Shown piece after piece: positions 26,862 to 34,040 of a stretch of DNA of 64,000 bases. Position 1 is the stretch's first letter, and every line of letters starts with the position of its first letter. This DNA comes from Nitrogeniibacter aestuarii (lineage in GTDB: Bacteria > Pseudomonadota > Gammaproteobacteria > Burkholderiales > Rhodocyclaceae), in assembly GCF_017309585.1 (NCBI RefSeq), contig NZ_CP071321.1, positions 1,488,001 to 1,552,000 on the forward strand, given 5' to 3'. The notes under the pieces were generated by a model. It was not told the DNA's origin, searched no databases, and saw only the letters and a program-made list of their open reading frames with translations. Both the position numbers and the translations under genes were made by a program.

Positions 26862-27106
26862 ACGAGAAAGAGCGCAATGACACCAATGGCGACTAGCGCG
26901 CCGCGAATCGGGAATAACGCCCAAGCGTTCAGCGCAATAAACGCAACTTTCAGAATCCCGTGAGGCCATAGTGGTTGCTTCCGGTACCACTGTAGCTTTT
27001 CATACGCGCCTTTCCGCTCCTGCGACGTGGCATAGAGTAGCCAATAAGCCGGTAGGCCAATTAGCCACAAAAACGCGAGAAATGCGGCGAAGAACGCTAA
27101 TGACAT
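26849..27106 (-). CDS. Cassette 3: small membrane protein
   Basis: An 85-residue protein with two membrane helices (about 3-25 and 50-82) separated by a charged, aromatic loop (YATSQERKGAYEKLQWYRKQ). No family recognised. The ATG lies about ten bases after the GTTGGGC cassette boundary, and its stop sits beside the R'' box of the next attC-like site. Small membrane proteins of this kind are common in environmental integron cassettes. Confidence 0.72.
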   Translation of the reverse strand: MSLAFFAAFLAFLWLIGLPAYWLLYATSQERKGAYEKLQWYRKQPLWPHGILKVAFIALNAWALFPIRGALVAIGVIALFLVLQQ

Positions 27107-27111
27107 GCTAG

Positions 27112-27177
27112 GCCCAACGTTCGAGGTAAGGGGCGGCTTGCGCCCCGGCGCAAGACGTCCCCTTGGAGGGGTTAGGC
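27112..27177 (-). repeat. attC recombination site 2
   Basis: A 66-base site with canonical outer boxes: GCCTAAC at one end and GTTGGGC at the other on the minus strand (RYYYAAC and GTTRRRY). Between them are imperfectly complementary arms, CCCCTCCAAGGGG and CCGCCCCTTACC, flanking a central palindrome TTGCGCCGGGGCGCAA. The TAA stop of cassette 2 is built into the R'' box, the usual arrangement in gene cassettes. The clearest of the three sites. Confidence 0.88.
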
Positions 27178-27861
27178 CTCGGCGACGAGCAACTTTGCAA
27201 CGGCATTGCGGAGATAAACCGGTTTGAGGGCGGAGAGCGCTTGAGAGCGAAGTTGCTTGGCTCTGCCTTCGTGCCCTGTAGAGTTTAGGAGCTCCTCCAT
27301 TTGCCGAAGATCCTCGGCAAAGATCTGCAAGAACGCGCGATAGCGCGGCGCTCGTGTTCTTGGTCGCGTTTCAATCTCAGCAACATCGCGCACGAGTTCG
27401 CTTGCCTTGGCAAGAACTTGGGTCTCTGGCTCCGGAACGTACTTTGCTGCCAGTGCATAGCATTTGACGCGCACGAGGGCTGGAACTGCAATACGAGCAC
27501 AAGACTGCGCGAACTCGGATTGCGTTGCGTCGAGCGCAGCGAAGACTTCTGCGGTCCTTTGGTCCTCATTGAGAGACTCGTTCATTGCCTCGATGTCGTA
27601 AAACAGGCTACGGCGGAGCTCGCCACCCAGGAGCCTTTCAATCTTGTCATTGAGCTTCGCTTGGTACTCGGCCATGGCGGGTGGGTACTGCTCGGCCAGC
27701 TCCAGCCAGTATGAGAGAGCAAAGGACAAACGGACGCCACGGTACGAAGGGTCTTCTTGAAGAGCATGCTCATGGAACCAGACAAAATGCGCTAGAGCAT
27801 CTTCAAACTGTCCCGCGTGAGTCGCTGCTCTTCCGGCCTGAAGTCTGTCACGTGCGTTCAT
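27172..27861 (-). CDS. Cassette 2: helical, TPR-like protein of unknown function
   Basis: A 229-residue cytoplasmic protein, almost wholly alpha-helical. The first 60 residues (AGRAATHAGQFEDALAHFVW, then RLSFALSYWLELAEQYPPA) resemble tetratricopeptide helices. No catalytic motif. Its ATG follows a GTTTGGC cassette boundary by six bases and its TAA stop lies inside the attC site that follows, so it is a complete gene cassette. Proteins of this general type recur in environmental cassettes; no function is established. Confidence 0.75.
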   Translation of the reverse strand: MNARDRLQAGRAATHAGQFEDALAHFVWFHEHALQEDPSYRGVRLSFALSYWLELAEQYPPAMAEYQAKLNDKIERLLGGELRRSLFYDIEAMNESLNEDQRTAEVFAALDATQSEFAQSCARIAVPALVRVKCYALAAKYVPEPETQVLAKASELVRDVAEIETRPRTRAPRYRAFLQIFAEDLRQMEELLNSTGHEGRAKQLRSQALSALKPVYLRNAVAKLLVAEA

Positions 27862-27867
27862 TCAGAT

Positions 27868-27946
27868 GCCAAACGATTTACATAAGGGGCGCGACGCGGC
27901 GCGGCGCGTCCCAGCCCGAAGGGCGACTTGTTGTGATTGTTAGAGC
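27868..27946 (-). repeat. attC recombination site 1
   Basis: A 79-base site on the minus strand between GCTCTAAC (containing the TAA stop of cassette 1) and GTTTGGC (start of cassette 2). AACAATCACAACAAG pairs with CTTATGTAAATCGTT with four mismatches, and a GC-rich inner palindrome forms the tip. The same 8-base box GTTAGAGC borders cassette 1 at its 5' end, so an excised circle would have perfectly complementary outer boxes. Confidence 0.75.
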
Positions 27947-28323
27947 GGTGTGCGCGCATGGAAATCAACATAAAGGTTTTTCAAAACTTGAGGAAGTACC
28001 TGCCAGTACGGCGCGGATTTCTGGGGTGATACCTGCCAAAACAGATTTTCGGCAAATGCGACATCTATGCACTTTTTGACTTCGGCACTACCGGTAAGGA
28101 ACGAGCATTCTACAAATTGAAAGAACGCATGGCTTTCCGATATGTATGCCTCGCGTTGCATCTCGGAATTCAGCGCACGTGACACACTTTCAAACCAACA
28201 GTAAGCGTCTTCTGCTGCCGACGGTTGTTTCCCCCAATACTTAACGTGCTGACGATCCACTTTCTCAGCCAGCTCGGGAAATTTGGCGCGAGCACTTTCG
28301 AAAAACGCGGCGTTGTTTTCCAT
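27940..28323 (-). CDS. Cassette 1: 127-residue protein of unknown function
   Basis: A soluble 127-residue protein with many aromatic residues (YCWFESVSRALN, HAFFQFVECSFLTG, then CIDVAFAENLFWQVSPQ). No family assigned with confidence. The helical layout with a conserved-looking ENLFW core recalls small immunity-like proteins, which is only an impression. The ATG lies about 12 bases after the GTTAGAGC boundary and the stop is within attC site 1. It is the first cassette of the array as read from the presumed attI side. Confidence 0.7.
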   Translation of the reverse strand: MENNAAFFESARAKFPELAEKVDRQHVKYWGKQPSAAEDAYCWFESVSRALNSEMQREAYISESHAFFQFVECSFLTGSAEVKKCIDVAFAENLFWQVSPQKSAPYWQVLPQVLKNLYVDFHARTPL

Positions 28324-28779
28324 CAGAAAGCTCTAACGATAAGTAGACGCCCTAAACGACGTAAAACTTTCCGTCGTTACCCGTAAGGGGTGTTTCTGGA
28401 TGATAAGAAAATTCAATTTATTCAACGGATTTTCCCCAATTAGTACGTCCTAAACGGAAAAATCAAATTCGTCGCTTTTGAGATGCTGACGAACTCGGGC
28501 CTGGCATAGTCGGACGCAGGGTCCAGGTCGCGGTTTATTGTCGAAATATGTTGATCGGATTAGACGACACCTCAACATGAATGGCAAGCCGGGCCGTGAG
28601 TGTTCCGTATATATGCATACCGACTGGAGCAGTCTCCTGGCGTGCGGGTCATCGATTGGCATCAATCATTCGACGGTGGTCGTGGAGAACGGCGGATGAG
28701 GTCGATCGGCTCATGAGGTGGAAACGCGGCGCTGGTTTCGGTGTAGAGTTGTCGTTAACTCTTCGCTTACCATCGAACC
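28324..28779. other. Gene-free, AT-rich stretch beyond the first cassette; possible attI remnant
   Basis: About 450 bases. The left end carries GTTAGAGC (minus strand, 28337-28330), the boundary before cassette 1, followed by AT-rich DNA with a repeated CCTAAACG element (28349 and 28450). That is where an attI site and a divergent plus-strand intI gene would be expected. No integrase frame is present; a weak minus-strand frame at 28450-28665 has no tyrosine-recombinase motifs. The right end should hold the promoter of the ArsR-type gene. Confidence 0.4.
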
Positions 28780-29463
28780 ATGAAAGACACCCCTGATATT
28801 GCACAAGTCGCTTCACTCATTGGCGATCGCGCTCGCGCGGACATGCTCATGGCGCTCATGGCGGACCGAGCTTTGACGGCGACGGAGTTGTCGTCGGTGG
28901 CCGGGGTGACCCGGCAGACGGCGAGTACTCACCTGTCACGGCTGGTGGAGGCGGGGCTGGTGGTGATGTCGCAGCAAGGCCGTCAGCGCTTTTTCCGCCT
29001 GGCGGCGGACGATGTGGTCGAGCTGGTGGAACGGCTCATGGCGGTGGCGTTTCGCATCGGGGCGACTCAGGTGCGCAAGCCGGTGGGGACGCCCGCGCTG
29101 GCGAAGGCGCGTTTGTGCTACGACCATATGGCGGGGGATCTGGCGGTGTCCGCGTTTGACGCCATGCTCATGCGCGGCTGGTTCAGTGCTCGCCCCGGCA
29201 TGCTTGAGCTGACGCCCACCGGGCGGCTGGGGCTTGAGGGTATCGGCATCATGGCGGAAAACCACGACACCGGCCGCCGCCCCTTGTGCCGCATGTGCGC
29301 CGATTGGGGGGAGGGGCGTCAGCACCTCTCTGGCGCCTTGGGTGCCATCATTCTGGATCACGTATTGACTGAGGGTTGGGCCGAGGTGGATGCCGAGCGG
29401 CGGGTGCTGCGGTTCTCCGATGACGGCGAGGACGCGTTCCGGGCCAGCTTTCTGCTCGAGTAG
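28780..29463 (+). CDS. ArsR-family HTH transcriptional regulator with C-terminal extension
   Basis: A 227-residue protein. Residues 8-80 are a winged HTH of the ArsR type (IGDRARADMLMALMADRALT, then VAGVTRQTASTHLSRLVEAG). The remaining 145 residues form an extension found in longer regulators of this family, with a RPLCRMCADW motif containing two cysteines that might bind metal or sense redox. No canonical CVC metal site in the recognition-helix region. Target genes are not evident; the c-di-GMP riboswitch gene lies immediately downstream on the same strand. Confidence 0.85.
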   Translation: MKDTPDIAQVASLIGDRARADMLMALMADRALTATELSSVAGVTRQTASTHLSRLVEAGLVVMSQQGRQRFFRLAADDVVELVERLMAVAFRIGATQVRKPVGTPALAKARLCYDHMAGDLAVSAFDAMLMRGWFSARPGMLELTPTGRLGLEGIGIMAENHDTGRRPLCRMCADWGEGRQHLSGALGAIILDHVLTEGWAEVDAERRVLRFSDDGEDAFRASFLLE

Positions 29464-29528
29464 CTCAAGTTTTACGGCGCTGCCTCCGTTACTCTCAATG
29501 GGCAGCATCGCGATGGCGACACGCGCCC

Positions 29529-29615
29529 ACCGACAAAGGCAAACCCGACCGAAAGGCGGGGGCGCAAAGTCACCGGCCTTCGGGGGGCAACTCCCATGGT
29601 AGCGGGACCGCCGGC
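29529..29615 (+). ncRNA. Cyclic di-GMP class I riboswitch (GEMM-I) aptamer
   Basis: The stretch carries the conserved elements of GEMM-I in order: AAAGGCAAACC, a short stem capped by a GAAA tetraloop, GGGGCGCAAAG, CACCGGCC with a UUCG-like bulge, and ATGGTAGCGGGACCG. These are the nucleotides that build the ligand pocket and the tetraloop-receptor contact in class I c-di-GMP riboswitches. It lies on the plus strand about 100 bases before the start codon of a small secreted protein, which is followed by a triheme cytochrome gene. Confidence 0.93.
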
Positions 29616-29691
29616 ACGTCAGGTCATCCAGTGTTCGCTGGTGTCATGACTTCAGTTTGCAGACGGTCGTGTCTTTCCGGTTCGACCTTGG

Positions 29692-29714
29692 CCTCCGTGG
29701 GTCGTCACCGGAGG
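29692..29714 (+). promoter_or_regulatory. Hairpin that hides the ribosome-binding site (riboswitch expression platform)
   Basis: CCTCCG (29692-29697) pairs with CGGAGG (29709-29714), which contains the Shine-Dalgarno sequence seven bases before the ATG at 29722. This suggests that ligand binding to the aptamer upstream alters translation initiation rather than termination. Whether c-di-GMP turns expression on or off cannot be read from sequence. Confidence 0.6.
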
Positions 29715-29721
29715 CAGGCTC

Positions 29722-30057
29722 ATGCGTACTTTCTTTTCCAGGCTGGCACGGTCAGTCGCGGTCGCCGCCGCGCTTGGGTGTTCCCCCGCGCTTTTCGCTG
29801 CAGCGCCTGCGGACTTCGCCTGCAGTTACGTGGGCGGGATTGACCTGACATGCACCGAGACGCTGAGCGGCACCGCGGTGCGTGTGCCCATGTATTCCGA
29901 GGCCTATGATCTGGCGCGCGTTCAGCGGCTCGCGCGGGCCGTGCTGTGCGGCGGTGCGGTCGATTGCCGGGTGCGTTTCGCCGATGAACCGGTCGCTCTG
30001 GCCGGGCTCGACCCGCTGGCACTTGTCGACCAGACGGACGCGGCACTGATCGACTGA
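29722..30057 (+). CDS. Small secreted protein controlled by the c-di-GMP riboswitch
   Basis: A 111-residue protein with a signal peptide (residues 1-26, ending LFA-AA). The mature part has four cysteines (FACSYVGGIDLTCTE and VLCGGAVDCRV), probably forming two disulfides. No family recognised. The start is fixed by GGAGG in the riboswitch hairpin. A triheme cytochrome gene follows 45 bases later on the same strand, so the riboswitch may govern both. Confidence 0.75.
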   Translation: MRTFFSRLARSVAVAAALGCSPALFAAAPADFACSYVGGIDLTCTETLSGTAVRVPMYSEAYDLARVQRLARAVLCGGAVDCRVRFADEPVALAGLDPLALVDQTDAALID

Positions 30058-30075
30058 TCGGCGCCGGGGGCGATC

Positions 30076-30090
30076 TGGTCCCCGATTTGC
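30076..30090 (+). promoter_or_regulatory. Weak sigma54-like element before the triheme cytochrome gene
   Basis: TGG-N9-TTGC in TGGTCCCCGATTTGC has the invariant GG and GC at the correct spacing for sigma54. It lies so close to the ATG at 30103 that a transcript from it would be nearly leaderless, which argues against it. Confidence 0.25.
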
Positions 30091-30102
30091 TACGTATCGG
30101 GC

Positions 30103-30702
30103 ATGAGACGCCCGATATCCCCCATTACGCTTTGCCTGTTCTTGCTTGGTCTGTGTGCGCCTGAAGCCGGCGCATTCCTGCGCGCAGTCGAGCCCAGACC
30201 GAGCACTTCGCAGCCCGCCGCCGCGACCGCAGCGACGCCCGAGGGCGAATCGATTCGCCCGAAGGGCTTTATCGATCCGGCCGGCCCCGGGAGCGCGCAA
30301 TTGCAGCCACCCGGCGAGGCCTTGCACGGCCTGCCCAGAGATGCCGACGGCCGTGTCGATTGGGTGCAGGCCCTGCGAGATGGGCGCATCACGCCCCGTG
30401 CCGATGTGCGCGGCGAGCGCTCGGCTACGGTGCTCGACACCGATGTGCTGCTCAAGAACACCAAGGCCATGCCCTGGGTGCGATTCCCGCACCGGGCGCA
30501 TACCGAATGGCTCGACTGCAGCAACTGTCATCCCGACCCGTTTCCGGCGGGGCAGGCGCCGTTCACCACCCGGATGGAATCCATCTTCCGTGGGCAGGCC
30601 TGCGGCAAGTGTCATGACCGGGTGGCGTTCGTGACCCATCGCAATTGCTACCGCTGCCACAGCGTGCCGCAGCCCGGCGCGGCCGCGGTGCCGATGCCCT
30701 AG
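30103..30702 (+). CDS. Periplasmic triheme c-type cytochrome (module B type)
   Basis: A 199-residue secreted protein with signal peptide (ending AGA) and three CxxCH heme sites, CSNCH, CGKCH and CYRCH, in the last 80 residues. The PHRAHTEWLDCSNCH motif and the preceding VDWVQALRDGRITPR stretch closely match two proteins at 47573-48139 and 49981-50904, so the three are paralogues. It probably shuttles electrons in the periplasm. It is set apart from its paralogues by strand and by lying downstream of the c-di-GMP riboswitch. The stop overlaps that of the convergent Crp-type gene by four bases. Confidence 0.88.
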   Translation: MRRPISPITLCLFLLGLCAPEAGAFLRAVEPRPSTSQPAAATAATPEGESIRPKGFIDPAGPGSAQLQPPGEALHGLPRDADGRVDWVQALRDGRITPRADVRGERSATVLDTDVLLKNTKAMPWVRFPHRAHTEWLDCSNCHPDPFPAGQAPFTTRMESIFRGQACGKCHDRVAFVTHRNCYRCHSVPQPGAAAVPMP

Positions 30703-31427
30703 CGCAGCGCCTCCTGCGCCAGCAGGCGGCGCACGTCGGGGATGTGCACGCAGCGCCCCTGGACTTCGATCAGGCCGTCGTCCGAGAGCTGGCGCAGCAA
30801 TCTGGAAAAGCTCTCGTGCGTGAGATTGAGCAGCGAGGCGATGGTGCGTTTGGTGGCGGGCAGGGAAACCGTCTGCACGTTCTGAGAATCCTCGACCAGA
30901 TTCGACAGGTAATGGACCACCCGCAAGACCCCCTTGGGGGTGGCATTACAGCAGATGCGTTCCATGAGCCGCTCGGCCCGGCGCGACACCTCGAGCATCA
31001 CTCGGCGCGACAGGGCCGGGTCGCGCTCGAGGGCGTCGAGAAAGGTGGATCGGGGGATGCGCACCGTTCGCGTCATCAGGTTGGCCTGGGCCCAGTGACG
31101 GTGGCTGTGGCTCAGCAGCAGGTTGATTTCGCCGAACAGGTCGTTCGCTCCGAACAGTTCGAGCGCGCGCTCGCGCCCGTCGGCATCGAGCGCCACCAGT
31201 TGCACGCTGCCTTCGAGCAGGCAGAACACGCTGTCGGCGGGGGCGCCGCGCCGGTAGATCATGTCGCCGCGCTTGAAGCGCTCGATGCGCGCGTGGGCGG
31301 CCAACTGGTACTGAATGTATTCGTCGCACGGGGCGAAGAGGGGATGGCTGGCCAGGGAATGCATGATCCGCTGGCGGCGATGCGCGCGAAAGCGCGGCTC
31401 GGTGGCGTAGGTGGCGGAGCAGTCCAT
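30699..31427 (-). CDS. Crp/Fnr-family transcriptional regulator
   Basis: A 242-residue regulator: cyclic-nucleotide-like beta roll (about 30-145; GDMIYRRGAPADSVFCLLEG), dimerisation helix, and C-terminal HTH (TKRTIASLLNLTHESFSRLL). The recognition helix keeps the E-x-x-S-R pattern of FNR-like proteins. The four-cysteine iron-sulfur cluster of FNR is absent, so it is not a direct oxygen sensor of that kind. It lies two bases after the propeller gene and is probably in the same transcript as the kinase and sigma54 activator further upstream. Confidence 0.92.
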   Translation of the reverse strand: MDCSATYATEPRFRAHRRQRIMHSLASHPLFAPCDEYIQYQLAAHARIERFKRGDMIYRRGAPADSVFCLLEGSVQLVALDADGRERALELFGANDLFGEINLLLSHSHRHWAQANLMTRTVRIPRSTFLDALERDPALSRRVMLEVSRRAERLMERICCNATPKGVLRVVHYLSNLVEDSQNVQTVSLPATKRTIASLLNLTHESFSRLLRQLSDDGLIEVQGRCVHIPDVRRLLAQEALR

Positions 31428-31429
31428 GA

Positions 31430-32662
31430 TCAGTTCACCGCCATTTCGCCGCGCAGGTGCGCCACGCCGCCGAAGCTGCCCACCCACAGGCCGCCGTCGT
31501 CGGTGGTCGCCATGGAAAACACAGTGTTGTTGAACAGGCCATCTTCGGCCTTGAGAATGCGGAACTGGTCGCCTTCCTTGAGCGCCAGGCCGTTGTTGGT
31601 GCCGATCCACAGGCGGTCTTTGCGGTCGCGGTGGAGCATGAACACATGGTTGCCCGGCAGCCCTTCAAAGGTGGTCAGGTTGGTCCACTGGCCATCCTTG
31701 AAGTGCGCCAGCCCGCCACCCCAGGTACCGGCCCAGACGCTGCCGTCGGCATCGACCTCCAGCGAGACGATGTAGTTGGGGTTGTAGGCCTGATCCACGT
31801 CGTCCAGCCCCATGTCCTTCTTCTGCTGGGCGTGGTGGACCGAGGCCTTGGAGGGGTCGCTGTTGAAGGCGATGGCTTTCTTCACCTTCTCGTAGGGCGC
31901 GCCCACGCCACGAGCGTGATTCCAGTTCTCCCACTGGCCGTTCTCGAAGCGCGCCATACCACCTTCGGTGGCCAGCCAGATCTCTCCGTGCTTGCCCTCG
32001 GCCAGACCATAGACCCAGTCATTGGGTAGCCCGCCCTGGGTGCTGGCCACGGTGTGCAGCTCCCAGGCTGCGCGGTCGTCAAGCTTGCCGCCGCGAATGC
32101 GGTTGACGCCCGACCAGGTGGCCACCCAGATGTCGCCGTTGGCCGCCTCGATCACGTCGTAGACGAAGGCGTCGCCCAGCCCCTCGGGGATGTTGTAGGT
32201 CTTCCACTGGTCTTGCGCCTCGTCGAGCACCGACAGGCCGCCGCCGTAGGTGCCCACGGTGAGTCTGCCCTGGATGCGGCCCACGTAGAAAACCCCGTTG
32301 GAGAGCAGGCCACTCTTGACGTCGTAGAGTTTGAATTCGTCCTTGCGGGTGTTGTAGCGCACCACGCCGCCCGAGGTGGCCACCCACATCACGTCGTTGT
32401 CGGCGTGCAGGGCCTTGACGTTCTTGTTGCCGACGCGGAAATGGGTGAATTTGTCGCCCAGGTTGGCGCCGGTGGAGCCGCTGAGGGGGGCGTCCGGTGA
32501 TGGGGCCTTGGCCGCTGTCGGCATGGCAGCCGGTGAGGGGGCTGCTGCTGTCTGCGGGGCGAGTGCGGCGGCAGCCGGCGCATCGTTCTGGCCGAGGTGG
32601 TAGGCGCCCACCAGGGCGATGGTGACGGCGATCAGGCCGATACCGAGTTGGCTGTGGTTCAT
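31430..32662 (-). CDS. Periplasmic beta-propeller with Reg_prop-type repeats (1)
   Basis: A 410-residue protein anchored by an N-terminal membrane segment (residues 5-22) with a Pro/Ala-rich linker to about 70. The rest consists of repeats such as DIWVATWSGVNRI, EIWLATEGGMARF, SVWAGTWGGGLAHF and RLWIGTNNGLALK, the two-component-regulator propeller (Reg_prop) blade. It may be a sensor or a scaffold on the periplasmic side. It lies between a paralogous propeller gene (15 bases upstream) and the Crp-type gene. Confidence 0.85.
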   Translation of the reverse strand: MNHSQLGIGLIAVTIALVGAYHLGQNDAPAAAALAPQTAAAPSPAAMPTAAKAPSPDAPLSGSTGANLGDKFTHFRVGNKNVKALHADNDVMWVATSGGVVRYNTRKDEFKLYDVKSGLLSNGVFYVGRIQGRLTVGTYGGGLSVLDEAQDQWKTYNIPEGLGDAFVYDVIEAANGDIWVATWSGVNRIRGGKLDDRAAWELHTVASTQGGLPNDWVYGLAEGKHGEIWLATEGGMARFENGQWENWNHARGVGAPYEKVKKAIAFNSDPSKASVHHAQQKKDMGLDDVDQAYNPNYIVSLEVDADGSVWAGTWGGGLAHFKDGQWTNLTTFEGLPGNHVFMLHRDRKDRLWIGTNNGLALKEGDQFRILKAEDGLFNNTVFSMATTDDGGLWVGSFGGVAHLRGEMAVN

Positions 32663-32676
32663 GTGCGTTTGACTCC

Positions 32677-33747
32677 CTATTTGCTGCGGCCGATGCGGGC
32701 GACACCACCACGGGTGCCGACCCAGACATCGCCATTGGCAGCGGTGGCGATGGCATAGACATGGCTGTCGAGCAGGCCGTCGTGATGGGTGTAGTTGGTC
32801 CAGGTGCTGCCGTCGAAGCGGGACACGCCCCGGTTGGTGCCGAACCACAGGGCGTTGTCCGGATCGCGGGCGATGGCATAGACGATGTCGCCCACCAGGC
32901 CGTCACGGCTGGTGAAGTTGGTCCAGGTGCTGCCGTCGAAGCGCGCCGCACCGCCGCCCCAGGTACCGGCCCAGATGCGCTGTTGCTCGTCCACATGCAT
33001 GGCAAACACGTAGTTGGGGTTGTAGGTGGCCTTGCCCGCCTGCATCGTCGACAGGTCGTGGCGCGAGCGGGTGCCCAGACCGGTGTTCTCGCTGGCCGGC
33101 AGCTGCGCCACGTTTTCGCCGCCCAGGCCGTCGGCATGGGTCCACGACGTCCACCGCTGGCCGTCGTACATGGTCACGCCGCCTTCGGTGCCGAACCACA
33201 CCCGGCCGCTGGCATCCACGTCGATGCCATAGACCCATTCGTTGATCAGCTCCTTCACATAGGTGGTGAGCTTGCCGGTCTTGACGTCGAAGTGATTGAC
33301 GCCGGCCCAGGTGCCGATCCACAGGTTGTCCTGGGTGTCGTTGGCGAAGGCGTAGATCCAGTAGTCGGCCAGGCCATGCATGGGGAAGTAGGTCTTCCAC
33401 TGGCCGTCCTTGTAGCGCGAGGCGCCCCCGGCGTTGGTGCCGAACCAGGTGTAGCCGGCCGTGTCGGTGCCCACCGCGAAGACGTACTCGTTGGCCAGCC
33501 CGTCCTTGCGGGTGAAGGTATTGACGGCGCTCTTGGTGGCCAGGTCGATCTCATGCACGCCGGCCGAGGTACCCACCCACAGGTGCTTGCCGGTCGGGTC
33601 GATGTGCAGGGCGCGCACGTAGACGTTTTCGCCCACCTTGAAGGTTTCCTGCACGGGCGGTTTGTCGGCGGCGGCGGGCGTGGTGGCATGGAACGCCAGG
33701 AGTACGGTGCCGAATACGGCCGCGCACAGTCGTTGGAGTCGGGTCAT
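32677..33747 (-). CDS. Periplasmic beta-propeller with Reg_prop-type repeats (2)
   Basis: A 356-residue paralogue of the following gene, with a signal peptide (ending AAA-DK near 27) instead of a membrane anchor. At least seven blades are visible (HLWVGTSAGVHEI, YTWFGTNAGGASRY, NLWIGTWAGVNHF, RVWFGTEGGVTMY, RIWAGTWGGGAARF, ALWFGTNRGVSRF, DVWVGTRGGVARI). No cytochrome or catalytic motif. The ATG overlaps the stop of the upstream monoheme cytochrome gene by four bases. Confidence 0.85.
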   Translation of the reverse strand: MTRLQRLCAAVFGTVLLAFHATTPAAADKPPVQETFKVGENVYVRALHIDPTGKHLWVGTSAGVHEIDLATKSAVNTFTRKDGLANEYVFAVGTDTAGYTWFGTNAGGASRYKDGQWKTYFPMHGLADYWIYAFANDTQDNLWIGTWAGVNHFDVKTGKLTTYVKELINEWVYGIDVDASGRVWFGTEGGVTMYDGQRWTSWTHADGLGGENVAQLPASENTGLGTRSRHDLSTMQAGKATYNPNYVFAMHVDEQQRIWAGTWGGGAARFDGSTWTNFTSRDGLVGDIVYAIARDPDNALWFGTNRGVSRFDGSTWTNYTHHDGLLDSHVYAIATAANGDVWVGTRGGVARIGRSK

Positions 33748-34040
33748 CGGGGTAAGGTCCGCAAGTAGGCAATAAGGTCGAAAATCTCGGCGTCGCGCAG
33801 AATGCCGAAGTAGGCCGGCATGGCGCCGCGACCGGTCTTGATCTGCTGCAGCAGGTCCGTGTCTGCGCGCATCAGGCCGTCGCCGCGATTGAATTTGGGA
33901 GCGTTGGGGATGACGCCTTCGCCGGTGGCACCGTGGCAGCCGATGCAATGCACGCCGTACAGACGCTGGCCGTTGGCGACGTCAGCCGCGTGGGCGAGGC
34001 TGGCGATGCACAGCAGCCAGACGGCGAACAGGCACTTCAT
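33744..34040 (-). CDS. Small class I cytochrome c, monoheme
   Basis: A 98-residue secreted cytochrome: signal peptide (residues 1-18, ending AHA), heme site CIGCH at 32-36 and a probable axial methionine in GRGAMPAYFG near residue 73. The size and fold are those of a soluble periplasmic electron carrier. It lies between a Sel1 protein and two propellers, with four-base overlaps on both sides, so the three are translated together. Confidence 0.9.
   Translation of the reverse strand: MKCLFAVWLLCIASLAHAADVANGQRLYGVHCIGCHGATGEGVIPNAPKFNRGDGLMRADTDLLQQIKTGRGAMPAYFGILRDAEIFDLIAYLRTLPR

Noticed and set aside
28450..28665. Possible intI remnant beside the cassette array (71-residue minus-strand frame)
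   Set aside because: No tyrosine-recombinase box or IntI-specific residues. It is also on the wrong strand for a normal divergent intI.
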